Of a DNA stretch of 64,000 bases, positions 10,457 to 19,583 are shown piece by piece. The notes below the pieces were generated by a model that saw only the letters and a program-made list of their open reading frames with translations, did not search any database and was not told the origin of the DNA. The stretch lies in the NCBI GenBank assembly GCA_023091735.1, contig JALKBU010000156.1:1-64000 (forward strand), in the 5' to 3' direction. Position 1 is the stretch's first letter. The number at the start of each line of letters is the position of its first letter. Position numbers and translations under genes: made by a program. This DNA comes from Trichomonas tenax (taxonomy: Eukaryota; Parabasalia; Trichomonadida; Trichomonadidae).

Positions 10457-13047
10457 CTATTTTCCGATTTGATTGAAAGTAGCTTTTTCTGGATAATCAT
10501 CAAGAAGGTTCTTATGCTTTGATAGCTTTTTGGCTTCTGATTGAATTGATTTTGCTATTGATTTAATGTCTTTATCAGTTATTCCTGAACCAAAACCTCC
10601 TTTAGCTTTTTGCACAATATCAATAATTTTCTTTCTCGAGATTTCACAAACATCGATTGTAGTTTTATATCCTGCAGTGAACAAACCACGAGCTATTTCT
10701 CTGGTACATGAAGGTATCTCCATAAGCTCAATTAATTCATCTTTGACTCCAAATTCCAATCTTTTTCTAAATCTTATTAATGCTGCTGCCAAAATGGAAT
10801 AATCCATTTCCTCTCAAAATCTCGTTGCTTGACCTGCAAAACTTCCGCTACTTGATTGAAGAATCTGTATTGTTCCTCTGTCAACTTTGAAAGAATTTTC
10901 AATATCAACCATGGAATGTTCATCAATGAGACGTTCCAAAACGCATCCTGCGTAAATCATTTCGAACATCAGTTTCTCATTTGTGCTGATAGACAAACCT
11001 GCAAAACTTTGGATAATTATCCTTCTTAAATCAGCTTCAGTTTTATCAGTGATAAGATTGATAACATGGGAATGTTTTGTGAAAATTGTTTCCCAAGTTG
11101 AGTCAGTAAAAGGAGGAAGGAAGATACCTGTAGTCTAAGGAATGCACAAGAATAACAAATGAAGACTATCACTTAAACAGAGCATCTTCATGACTTTCAT
11201 CACATTTATATTCAACCTAAGACCTTCAGTGATGGAAAGATTTGATGCTGTTATCGCTTTTCCAAGTTTCATTGCTTCATATGTCTTATCTTCAATCAAC
11301 TTGTTTGCAATCAAATATTCAAGACAATTTTTGACAATCTACATTGTTTTTTCATAGTTTTCTTGTTCGGCATTTATTTCATCTTTTTGAGTTTCATGAT
11401 TTTCTTTTTCCTTATTGATATATTTCGTGATTTTCTGTTGAGTGAGTTCTTCGATTCTTGATAAGTTATATTCATTCTCGTTAACAGTTTGGAAAGCGAA
11501 TGAGTTAGTCAAGAATTCTTTCATTGTGTATGGACCATTTGATAATCTTAATGCTAATGTTTGCAGCAAATAAGAATGTGTATCTCCTCCTTTTAGAATG
11601 TTTGATGTTATTCCTGGAATGGGAGTTTTGTATAGTTGTACAATATCATTAAATTCACTTTGAGATCTGAGGATCACAATAACATCTCCATTTGAAGATT
11701 CACTTCGTCCACTCCTTCCAGCCATCTGTGCTAAAAGAGCAGGCGATATCATAATCTTCATGTTATCGACTTTGCGAAAAGCACTATGAACGATGACTCT
11801 GGAAACACTTCTTATATTGATACCTGCGCTGAGAGTTGTTGTGGCAACAATTACATTTAAAATTCCTTTTTGTATTCCTGATTCAACAATTCTTCTTTCC
11901 TCAAGAAGAAGTCCTGCATGATGATATACAATTCTTTTCATTATGCAGCCACCAAGAGCTTTATCCAATCCAGTGGAACATTTTGCAAGTTCAGAAATTA
12001 ATTCTCCTCGAAGTTTAATTATTTGATCTGATGATGGTACCAAATCTTGGCAATCAGGAATGCTTTGATCGATATTCATTGCCAAAAACGTGGCAATTCT
12101 TTTTGTTTCATTCTTTGTATTCACGAAGATTAAGCAGCTTTGTCCATATGATCTTGCAATGAGAGGCTTAACAAGAGGAAGCAATTTGTCGATATCTGAT
12201 TTTGTTGACCTATTTGTAACGATTCTTGTTGGCTCATCTTCATTTTTCTCAACTCTGAATAATTTACCTTCGAAGCGATGTATTCTCTGAGTTCTTGTAC
12301 TCTTTGTTCACAAACAGTGAAAAATCCATCAATGCATTTTGAAATCTTGATTGCATCGATTTTATTCACTGTTGCTGTAAGGCAAATGATCCGAGGCATC
12401 CTTGGAAGCATTCTCAGTTTCATTAATAAAGATTCAACAATAATTCCTCTGCTTTCATCACCTATCATATGGACTTCATCGATTATGAAAAGTTTGATGT
12501 TATCAAAAGAGCCAAATTTAACGGCTTGATTGAACAATGAATGCGCTTTCTCATATGTGCAAATAGCAATAGAACCATTCTTAAAGTCTCCTCCAAGATT
12601 TTGGAAGAATGGCATAACATCAAAATTCGAAAATCTCTGCTTAAATTCAACATGTTTTTCCATTGTCAAAGCGACAATAGGTAATGCATATATGACTCTC
12701 GCATTAGGGCCATCATCAATAAGCCGTGCTATTTCAATTTCAGCAATCAGAGTCTTTCCTTCTGAAGTAGGACTGACAACAACACAGCCTTTTTGCTCTT
12801 TCCATTCATCAGTACTTAACAATCCTTTTTGCCATGGTCTAAGTTGCGTAATCTTTGGGGGTGGTATTCCGTTGCTGAGTGAATGCTGAAAGAATGGTGG
12901 AATCATCAATTCATACATTTCGTCTGTCGAATCATAATCAACATTTGTTTTTGATAAAAGAAAGCCTCCACTTATGTGCACTTTGTCGTTGTGGCGCTTC
13001 TTTTTACTGCGATGACTCTTCTTTCCCCAAAAGAAACTCATCAACAA
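10457..13047 (-). pseudogene. HELQ/Hel308-type superfamily 2 DNA repair helicase, broken
   Basis: Read 5' to 3' on the minus strand, the N-terminal piece (13047 to about 12270) has a Q-motif-like LRPWQKG, Walker A PTSEGKT, the DEVH box and LTATV. A one-base frameshift near 12270 moves the reading into the next frame, where helicase motifs IFVNTKN, HHAGLL, ATTTLSAGINI and QMAGRSGR follow. Downstream homologous sequence continues in that same frame through in-frame TAG at 11339-11341, TAG at 11135-11137 and TGA at 10814-10816, to a helix-hairpin-helix-like C-terminus. The layout and length fit HELQ/Hel308, which unwinds stalled forks, with no polymerase domain as in POLQ. Because TAG and TGA are both hit, recoding is unlikely, and I call it a fairly recent pseudogene. 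Confidence 0.85.
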
Positions 13048-13285
13048 CCGAAAAAATAATTTTTAATCGTTAGAGGAATTCCTCACTTGCTGGAGGAAAA
13101 TCTTCAAAAATTATTAAACATTATAAATATATGACTCATGTAATGATTAAATTATACAATAAATCTTTCGGATTTTTAGTTTTTGAGTGAATTTGAACAA
13201 CATCTTTGTTTGAAAATTTTAGACAAATAAATAATTTACATATCAAAATTCAATCAATTTCAGATTATATTTCATGACAAACAAT

Positions 13286-13296
13286 TTTACGTGACA
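13286..13296 (+). promoter_or_regulatory. TTTACNTGNCA element upstream of the bromodomain gene
   Basis: TTTACGTGACA lies 54 bases before the ATG at 13351. A second related word, ACGTGACA, lies about 10 bases before the start. Confidence 0.55.
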
Positions 13297-13350
13297 AAAA
13301 TAGTTTATGCGTCAAAAAAATTTCAAGTGGTATTAAAACGTGACAATTAA

Positions 13351-13848
13351 ATGATGGAAGGACTTAATACGTATGAAAAAGACGCTTGTCTGAAAATTAC
13401 AAACAAAATTATCGATATGCCGATATCTGCAGAATTTCGTGATCCTGTTGACGAGAAGAATGAACTTTATTACAGCAAAATTAAAACAGTTATGGCTCTT
13501 AATATGGTTTTGAAGAAACTGAAAGAGAACAAATACACAAAAGTGTCTGAATGGAAGGATGACATGAACACAATTTGGAATAATGCACTCAAATTCAACA
13601 AAGGATATCAAAATACCGATAGTCCACAGAAATTCATTTATTATTTTGCAAAAGAACTATCACAGAGATTCAAAGAACTCTCAGAGAACATCCCATCAAC
13701 TCCTTTCCAGGATTGGGTATTAGTTCTTGAAGAGAAGCAGAAGAAACTTACAAAAATATTAAATTCCCCACCAAATATTTATATTCCACACTACAATCCA
13801 GAGCCAAAGTTACAAATCAATCGTTCCAAATCAAGTCGTTCAATTTGA
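13351..13848 (+). CDS. Single bromodomain protein
   Basis: The 165-residue protein is nearly all bromodomain (about residues 8-112): helix Z, then FRDPVD and the YYSKIK block in the ZA loop, the helix B-C region with NALKFN, whose Asn is the acetyl-lysine-binding residue, and an ending FAKELSQRF. It should read acetylated histones. A basic 50-residue tail follows. It is short compared with animal BET proteins but of the size of trichomonad bromodomain proteins. Two adjacent ATGs (13351, 13354) are possible starts. Confidence 0.85.
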   Translation: MMEGLNTYEKDACLKITNKIIDMPISAEFRDPVDEKNELYYSKIKTVMALNMVLKKLKENKYTKVSEWKDDMNTIWNNALKFNKGYQNTDSPQKFIYYFAKELSQRFKELSENIPSTPFQDWVLVLEEKQKKLTKILNSPPNIYIPHYNPEPKLQINRSKSSRSI

Positions 13849-14214
13849 GACTTATTTTTGTTATATTATTAATTGCTTTCTTATATAAAATATGTACTGT
13901 AATTATTTACCATATGTTTCAATTTTTTTGATCCACACATTTTTAATATATTTGTATTTACACCTATATTCTATTACCAACATAGCACAGTTGAAAAGTG
14001 TTTGTTGTTATTGACACATTTAAGTTTGGTTATTTTCTGATAAAAAATATAATTGAAAAATCAACATTTTGATAATAGAATTACATAATGATAAAGACAT
14101 GGCCTTTTTGTTTAAGTTCATCTATTGTTTTTCTTTAGAAACAAGTTTTGTGAAAATATGATAAAATTAACATAAAGATTACAAACAATTTATAAATAAA
14201 TAACAACAAAAATG
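13849..14214. other. Convergent intergenic region
   Basis: AT-rich spacer between two convergent genes, holding their 3' ends. Nothing else was seen. Confidence 0.45.
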
Positions 14215-15600
14215 TTAATGTTGCTTCATCTTCTTAGGCTCAAAAACGTCATTGGGATAATTCTTCTTTGCGGTCTTCTTGATCTCACCCCATTGGTCAA
14301 AGGGCAGCAAATTTGGTCTCTTTGGTGTTACAGGTGGAATCATAGCGAGAACAGCTTCAGCACGCGTCTTCACACCATTGTGCCAATGGTTCTTCGCAGC
14401 ATCCTGAAGTAGGAAAGTAAGGATGGAATGATCGAAAAATTCAGTTCTCTTTATTGTTGTTTCTACGAACTTCATCCCCTCCATTGCTATCTGCCAGTGT
14501 ATAGATGAAGCTCTCCAAGAGAGATTCTGCCAAACAGTCTGCTCCGGCGGAGGTCCCTCAGCACACAAAGCAGTCGCTTCCTGCATGAAAAGAACTGCTT
14601 TCTGTGGATCAAGTCTTGGCCAGTGATTGACAATGAATCGACGAATGTCGTGAGCGAAATACTCATTAGTTTTGGCTAAAGCTGTGAGGGCTTTGAGGAA
14701 AGGCTGAAAATATGACTGATAATGTGGCCCGTAATGTAATATTCTAAATGTACACCAAAGTTCGTTAAAAATTGTAAGCCCGTCATTAAGACGCTGCTCT
14801 GATATCATTGAATTGAGTCCAAGTACGTTTTTCTCGTCATCAAAGCTTGAAGTTACGAAAAAATCGTCGAATAAAGGTGGTGGTGGCTTATATTCGATAA
14901 GAAAATGATAAGCGAGATCGAGTAAGTCTTTTGTACCGTGTGGTGGCGGAGGAGTAAGCGTTAAAGCGATTAAATGAATGATATATGGAATTTGTGTTCC
15001 TTTTATGAGCATCAAACAATCTTTTGCTCCTGATCTGTCATTGTTTGATGCTGAAGTGAGTCTTCTCGCGAGAGCTTTCAGAAGTTGATTTGGATAATTT
15101 GTAAGCGGCAAAATTGGAAAAAGTTTATATGCAATTGTAATATCTTCGTATGATTCGCGAGGATTAAAGTATATTTGCTTGTAAGAGCGCTGAATTACTG
15201 AAAATGGAGGTGCTGTTGATAATACCGAAATTAATAAGTTCGTCATTTTCGTTACTATATCGGAATTGGGTTCCCATCCCTTATTCGGTATGAATAGCGT
15301 AATAGATTTCATCAAAATCGCGCGATTTTTATGATCTTCAGCATCTATTCCCATAATTCTATCAAGCAATGCTACTAATCTCTGTTCATTTGACATTTCT
15401 GTGCCATCGCCGGGCGCAGCCTTCGGAAGTTTTGGAACATTTGCATCTTTTTCATCGAGATGCGAAGGACTTCCCGGCGGTGAACTGAATTTACCGATGT
15501 TTTTCCCCTGTGACTGGCTCTTCGTTATCAGGAGCTTTGGCAAATTGGCTATATGAGAGCTAGGGGATGAAGCCCTCATATTTTTTGAGCCATTTTGCAT
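14215..15600 (-). CDS. PP2A B56 (B')-type regulatory subunit, divergent
   Basis: The 461-residue protein starts with about 80 disordered Ser/Pro-rich residues, then an all-helical HEAT-like body. Several blocks follow B56 subunits in order: an LPLTNYPNQLLKAL helix, HYGPHYQSYFQPFLKAL, FIVNHWPRLDPQKAVLFMQE (matching the B56 block that ends in YWPKTHSPKEVMF) and a late AAKNHWHNGVK. B56 proteins direct the PP2A phosphatase to substrates. A proline-rich insertion (TLTPPPPHG and YKPPPPLF) is unusual for the family. Identification rests on block order and is moderate. Confidence 0.62.
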   Translation of the reverse strand: MQNGSKNMRASSPSSHIANLPKLLITKSQSQGKNIGKFSSPPGSPSHLDEKDANVPKLPKAAPGDGTEMSNEQRLVALLDRIMGIDAEDHKNRAILMKSITLFIPNKGWEPNSDIVTKMTNLLISVLSTAPPFSVIQRSYKQIYFNPRESYEDITIAYKLFPILPLTNYPNQLLKALARRLTSASNNDRSGAKDCLMLIKGTQIPYIIHLIALTLTPPPPHGTKDLLDLAYHFLIEYKPPPPLFDDFFVTSSFDDEKNVLGLNSMISEQRLNDGLTIFNELWCTFRILHYGPHYQSYFQPFLKALTALAKTNEYFAHDIRRFIVNHWPRLDPQKAVLFMQEATALCAEGPPPEQTVWQNLSWRASSIHWQIAMEGMKFVETTIKRTEFFDHSILTFLLQDAAKNHWHNGVKTRAEAVLAMIPPVTPKRPNLLPFDQWGEIKKTAKKNYPNDVFEPKKMKQH

Positions 15601-15735
15601 TTTTACAAAAAAATTGAGATTTTGAAAAGTGACAAAAGTGAATTTTTAAAAGTGAGCAATTTAAAAAGTGACGTTTGTTCAATGTAAAGTGACACGATTT
15701 TTTAACATGTAATTATTTTGTCAAATTCTGAAATA

Positions 15736-15746
15736 TGACAAGTAAA
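15736..15746 (-). promoter_or_regulatory. TTTACNTGNCA element between divergent genes
   Basis: The plus strand reads TGACAAGTAAA, about 135 bases upstream of the B56-like gene and 26 bases before the MRH gene. On the minus strand it is a TTTACTTGTCA. Two TCAC-type initiators lie closer to the minus-strand ATG. Confidence 0.5.
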
Positions 15747-15772
15747 GTTTTTTGGGAAAAGTGCCATAAAAA

Positions 15773-16342
15773 ATGAGTGACTATGAGAACACAACTCTAA
15801 GAATGATAATTATACAGTCTGTAGCGAATTTTCCACAATACGCGACATATTTCAGGTATCCAGGCTATATTTGCGCCGTTTCTGATAAAATTGCGACACC
15901 AAAACGTTTTACAAACTTCACAGATATACTTAAAGCTCACAAGGAATATTGCATATCTATGATGTATGGAGGTATGCCATCATTAGTCTGTAAAAACAAA
16001 AATAAAATTGGAGACATTGAATTTAATTCAACAGGCAATTTCAAATTTGGTAAAAACAACGAAACTATCATCCAATATATGACATCAAATAAAAACTGCA
16101 CAGAAGATGGACTTGAAAATTATACAATGAAAATTACTTATGTATGCGACCGAAGTTCGAAATGGGGCTTAGGTAATCTTTACAGATCCTCAAAGTGCCT
16201 CTACCATCTAAAAATGGCCATTAGTAATCTTTGCAAATACGATTTCTATCCAGGCAAAGATTTTCGAAAGGTTTACTGCATGAACGAAAATGATGTTCCT
16301 ATTGATTTCCAAAGATCAGCGTTTCAAAATGAAGATCTTTGA
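15773..16342 (+). CDS. Mannose-6-phosphate-receptor-homology (MRH) domain protein
   Basis: In the 189-residue protein the Cys pattern fits an MRH domain, the lectin fold of OS-9, glucosidase II beta and M6P receptors. After CISMMYGG come CKNKNK, a strand with GNFKFG, IIQYMTSNKNC, the core ITYVCDRSSK, and SKCLYHLKMAISNLC. Such domains bind mannose-rich N-glycans in the ER or Golgi lumen. No signal peptide is visible at this start, and the upstream frame is closed by a stop four bases before the ATG. It may therefore be cytosolic, mis-started or use a weak internal signal. The sugar-binding residues are not all recognisable. Confidence 0.6.
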   Translation: MSDYENTTLRMIIIQSVANFPQYATYFRYPGYICAVSDKIATPKRFTNFTDILKAHKEYCISMMYGGMPSLVCKNKNKIGDIEFNSTGNFKFGKNNETIIQYMTSNKNCTEDGLENYTMKITYVCDRSSKWGLGNLYRSSKCLYHLKMAISNLCKYDFYPGKDFRKVYCMNENDVPIDFQRSAFQNEDL

Positions 16343-16652
16343 TTTTGATATATTTCAATACAGCATTGGTTCTTATACGAACATTTTGTTATAGATGTGA
16401 TTAATATTATATTAATTTGTTTGTACCTTATTTTTTTGCAATTTTCTAAAAAATATATTTTTTCAAATTTGATTTAATTATCATGAATTTATGAATATAT
16501 GATTATTGGCACAAAAGTTTGAGACTTTTCTTTTTAAATAACAAATATTATTTTATTAACTTAAAAAATAACTGTAATCATAGACAGCATCATTTTATGC
16601 TGATACTGGGCATGAGGAATGTACATTACAAATAGTAATTAAGACAAATTAA
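16343..16652. other. Convergent intergenic region
   Basis: AT-rich 3'-end region of two convergent genes. Nothing else was seen. Confidence 0.4.
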
Positions 16653-17336
16653 TTAAAATAATCTCATGATAACTATTTCTGCTATCAAGGCAATGACAGC
16701 AGTGTAGATAATGAATCTATACTTGTAAAACACTGCTTCCATTAAAGTTGAGAATAAAGATACATCATGATTTTGAGATTCATTTTCTGTGTTTGTTTCT
16801 CCGCTGGACTCTTTGACTGGTTCCATCTTTTCAGGATCTTGGCTCTTCTTCTTTTTCATATTCGGAGGTTTTGCATTTGGTGGAGGGAGTGGTTGAATTT
16901 CTCTCTCTAAAACATACTGTGTTGCATTGTAAAGAATGTTGGCTGAGTTTTCATTGACGAAATTAATTGTAAATTCTTCTCCAAATAACATTCCAACAAT
17001 GGCATATTGTCCCTCCATTTCTGCATATTCCATTTCAACGCTAATATTCGTGTTAATTTTCGTAAATTCTAAAGTCATTTTTTCATTTGTTATATCTAGT
17101 CTGAATAAATCCACAAAAGCATTACTATCTTTCTCTAAATCATCATCACTTAATATATCATTCCTATAAATTGAGCCAATCAAATCACTTTGATTTTGAT
17201 GAATCTCAATTCCGAATAGGTCGTTTTCTATGTAATTATTTCTTATCCCATTCTGTGGAATTCTGATAATGCTCCATTCACCGATTATCTGACTGTTTAG
17301 TGTCGAATGAACAAAGCATAAATAAAGAAATATCAT
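16653..17336 (-). CDS. Type I membrane protein, unknown
   Basis: The 227-residue protein has an N-terminal signal peptide (MIFLYLCFVHSTLNS), a luminal domain of about 130 residues with several possible N-glycosylation sites (NQS, NIS, NAT), a Pro/Lys/Glu-rich stalk (about 150-195) and a C-terminal transmembrane helix (about 205-224) with a tiny tail. The layout resembles small ER membrane-complex subunits, but no family is recognised. The promoter region holds TGTCACGTAAA and TGTCAA words 15-45 bases upstream. Confidence 0.65.
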   Translation of the reverse strand: MIFLYLCFVHSTLNSQIIGEWSIIRIPQNGIRNNYIENDLFGIEIHQNQSDLIGSIYRNDILSDDDLEKDSNAFVDLFRLDITNEKMTLEFTKINTNISVEMEYAEMEGQYAIVGMLFGEEFTINFVNENSANILYNATQYVLEREIQPLPPPNAKPPNMKKKKSQDPEKMEPVKESSGETNTENESQNHDVSLFSTLMEAVFYKYRFIIYTAVIALIAEIVIMRLF

Positions 17337-17350
17337 ATGAAAATATTTTT

Positions 17351-17361
17351 GTCACGTAAAT
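17351..17361 (-). promoter_or_regulatory. TTTACNTGNCA element upstream of the type I membrane protein
   Basis: The plus strand reads TGTCACGTAAA, 15 bases before the minus-strand start at 17336. A TACATGACA and a TTTTGTCAA follow within 20 bases. Confidence 0.55.
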
Positions 17362-17484
17362 TAGTACATGACATTTTGTCAATTAAACAACTACATGGCA
17401 TTTTCTGCCATGTAAAGAATACATCGTAAACAAATGCAATATTTACTTATATATAATACAAAAAACATAAATATACAAAAACTA

Positions 17485-18903
17485 TTAAATATCAACCGCC
17501 GAAAAAGACGAAGAGTTGCTTGTGCTTGCGAATGGATCCGAATTCTTCTTGCTTGACTTTGTTGATTTCTTTTTCTTATCTTCGTTATCGGAGCTGATAG
17601 GAATATCACTTGGAGAGTCAAAGTCACTATGAGGTGGACTTGATGCCTTCTTTGATGCTTGAGATGATTTCTGTTTGCTGGACTTCTTTGTATCACTTGC
17701 AGAAGAGTCAAAATCACTCTCGACAGAACTGGATGATTTCTTCTTTTTATCACTCGATGATGATGATTTATCGAGTGAGTCAGAAATCATTTCAACTTCT
17801 GATTTCTTTGATGCTTTGGATGATTTCTTCGATTTCTTTGAAGACTTTGATTTTTGATTATCAGAATGCGAAGAAATACTGTTAATGCCATCTATGTCAA
17901 GATCTGAAATGCTTGACTTAGACTTATTCTCCTTCGACTTCTTTGATTTCTTCTTAATTTTTTCATCATCGGAAGAGGAAGATCCTATTGATCCTCCACT
18001 GATTTCACCGCTGTGATCATCACTTCCAATAATTGGTGATTCATCAGACTCCAACATTGCATCAGTATCGTCACTTCCAATGACATCAGAGTCATCATCA
18101 CTTCCATTGATTGCGCTGATGTTAGAATCTTCGTGCAACTCACTCGAAACAGTTGAGAATAGTCTCGGTCGTTTATTAGATGCTGCTTTCTCGTTAAACT
18201 CGATATCAACAGGTGGCCTTGTGCGCCTGTATGTTCTGATCTCCATTGTATGTGTATTTGTTGTAGATGCTGTTGAATTTGGATTATAATTTTGTGTTTG
18301 TGATCTTTCCGCTTCTGGAGGTGCTTGATACTGATTGTTTGAAATTCTGTTGACTTTTGCTTGTAGATATTGAACCTGAGCCTGCAAATCAGCTGCCATC
18401 TTTCTATATTGCTGATTTGTTCTAAAGAAGTCCGTTGCACGCATAGAAATCGGTTTATCTGATTGATCTCTCTTCGCTTGGACTGTGGGAAGGTTTTTAA
18501 CTTCAACACGGACCTTAAATATGATTAAAGCGCCATCTTTTTCTGTTTCGTTCTTTAATTTAATCGATTCTCTTGCAATTGATGATGAAGATCTTCGCGA
18601 GATTGAGTCTTGTATCAGAGGAGCTATATTAACGCCTCCTAAATAAACTGTTTCCGGAGATTTAATATAAATATAAACGAGTGTTTTAGCAGGGACCGTT
18701 TTTCTGTAAGTATTTATGTTAACGTGATATCCTTGTGAGAATTCTACAGATGCACGGCCTTTTATTTTCGAATTTAAAGATCCAAAGACAATTGGTTGTA
18801 CATCGCCGATTTTGACGACAACATCCTGTCCAATGATTCCTTTGTTTATGATTTTTATCGAATTTATAAACAAATCTACAGCGTATTCGAAGTATTCATC
18901 CAT
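17485..18903 (-). CDS. C2-like domain protein with coiled coil and long Ser/Lys/Asp tail
   Basis: The 472-residue protein begins with an all-beta C2-like domain (about 1-155, motifs VDLFINSIKI, GRASVEFSQG and VYIYIKSPE), then a short coiled coil (about 165-190, MAADLQAQVQYLQAKV) and a low-complexity tail from about 255 made of Ser, Lys and Asp repeats with many potential casein-kinase sites. This design is common in parabasalid cytoskeletal and basal-body proteins. The domain call comes from pattern only. A frame-shifted reading of the same tail gives an Arg/Gln-rich ORF that is not a gene. Confidence 0.65.
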   Translation of the reverse strand: MDEYFEYAVDLFINSIKIINKGIIGQDVVVKIGDVQPIVFGSLNSKIKGRASVEFSQGYHVNINTYRKTVPAKTLVYIYIKSPETVYLGGVNIAPLIQDSISRRSSSSIARESIKLKNETEKDGALIIFKVRVEVKNLPTVQAKRDQSDKPISMRATDFFRTNQQYRKMAADLQAQVQYLQAKVNRISNNQYQAPPEAERSQTQNYNPNSTASTTNTHTMEIRTYRRTRPPVDIEFNEKAASNKRPRLFSTVSSELHEDSNISAINGSDDDSDVIGSDDTDAMLESDESPIIGSDDHSGEISGGSIGSSSSDDEKIKKKSKKSKENKSKSSISDLDIDGINSISSHSDNQKSKSSKKSKKSSKASKKSEVEMISDSLDKSSSSSDKKKKSSSSVESDFDSSASDTKKSSKQKSSQASKKASSPPHSDFDSPSDIPISSDNEDKKKKSTKSSKKNSDPFASTSNSSSFSAVDI

Positions 18904-19152
18904 TTTTTATATAAATAAACGTCATTTTTCTTTATTCTTTGTAATTCTATATTTAGATAGTGCGCATTTAGTATTGCTTATATTATAAGTTTTAGCCCTT
19001 GAAAAGCATTTTTTTTAAAAAATTATATCAAAAATCATATTTTAGATATATTTCATCACAGCAACATCTTCTCATATAATATATCTTAAAAATTGAAGAT
19101 CATGCTCGGTATACAAATATAACTATAAATCCACAAAAAATTATGATTTTAA

Positions 19153-19204
19153 TTTACATGTCATATTGACAAATATCAAACCTTTTTGTGATATTTACAT
19201 GACA
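19153..19204 (+). promoter_or_regulatory. Pair of TTTACNTGNCA elements in a divergent spacer
   Basis: TTTACATGTCA (19153-19163) and TTTACATGACA (19194-19204) lie 41 bp apart, in the same orientation, between the C2-like gene (minus) and the LRR gene (plus). The rest of 18904-19570 is AT-rich, and a 67-codon ORF inside it is likely chance. Confidence 0.55.
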
Positions 19205-19570
19205 ATTTTATTATTATTATTTTTAAAAAAATTGCTTTTTCTACTGGGTTTTGACCAATATCTATTAGTAAAAAGCGAAGCGACTATAGCTTTAAGCGAG
19301 TTCTTAAAGCATCACCAACTAATCATTAATATATTGAAAATTCATCATTTCGAAAATATTTCTGCCTAAAAGTATTGAACAATACCGTTCCTCGTCTCAA
19401 TGACTGAAAGCTATCCATTGATAGAACGAGGGAAAATTAATTTTTTTTTATTTAATTCACGAAATTTGAGATGCTTAGGTCATGCCAATGCCAGAACAGT
19501 CAAATGGCGGTTTAATACCCAAATCCAAAACACATTGTTTCTATGAGAAGAACTTCGTTTTACATTTTTG

Positions 19571-19578
19571 TCACCTTT
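19571..19578 (+). promoter_or_regulatory. Initiator-like box of the LRR gene
   Basis: TCACCTTT lies 13 bases before the ATG at 19584, preceded by TTTTACATTTTTG. It shows that the upstream ATG at 19482 is not the true start. Confidence 0.65.
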
Positions 19579-19583
19579 TCATA

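Noticed and set aside
10814..11341. Alternative genetic code to explain stops in the helicase gene
   Set aside because: Both TAG and TGA are affected and a frameshift is also present, while neighbouring genes read normally.
17391..17753. Arg/Gln-rich ORF inside the Ser/Lys tail gene
   Set aside because: It is a frame shadow of low-complexity Ser/Lys codons.
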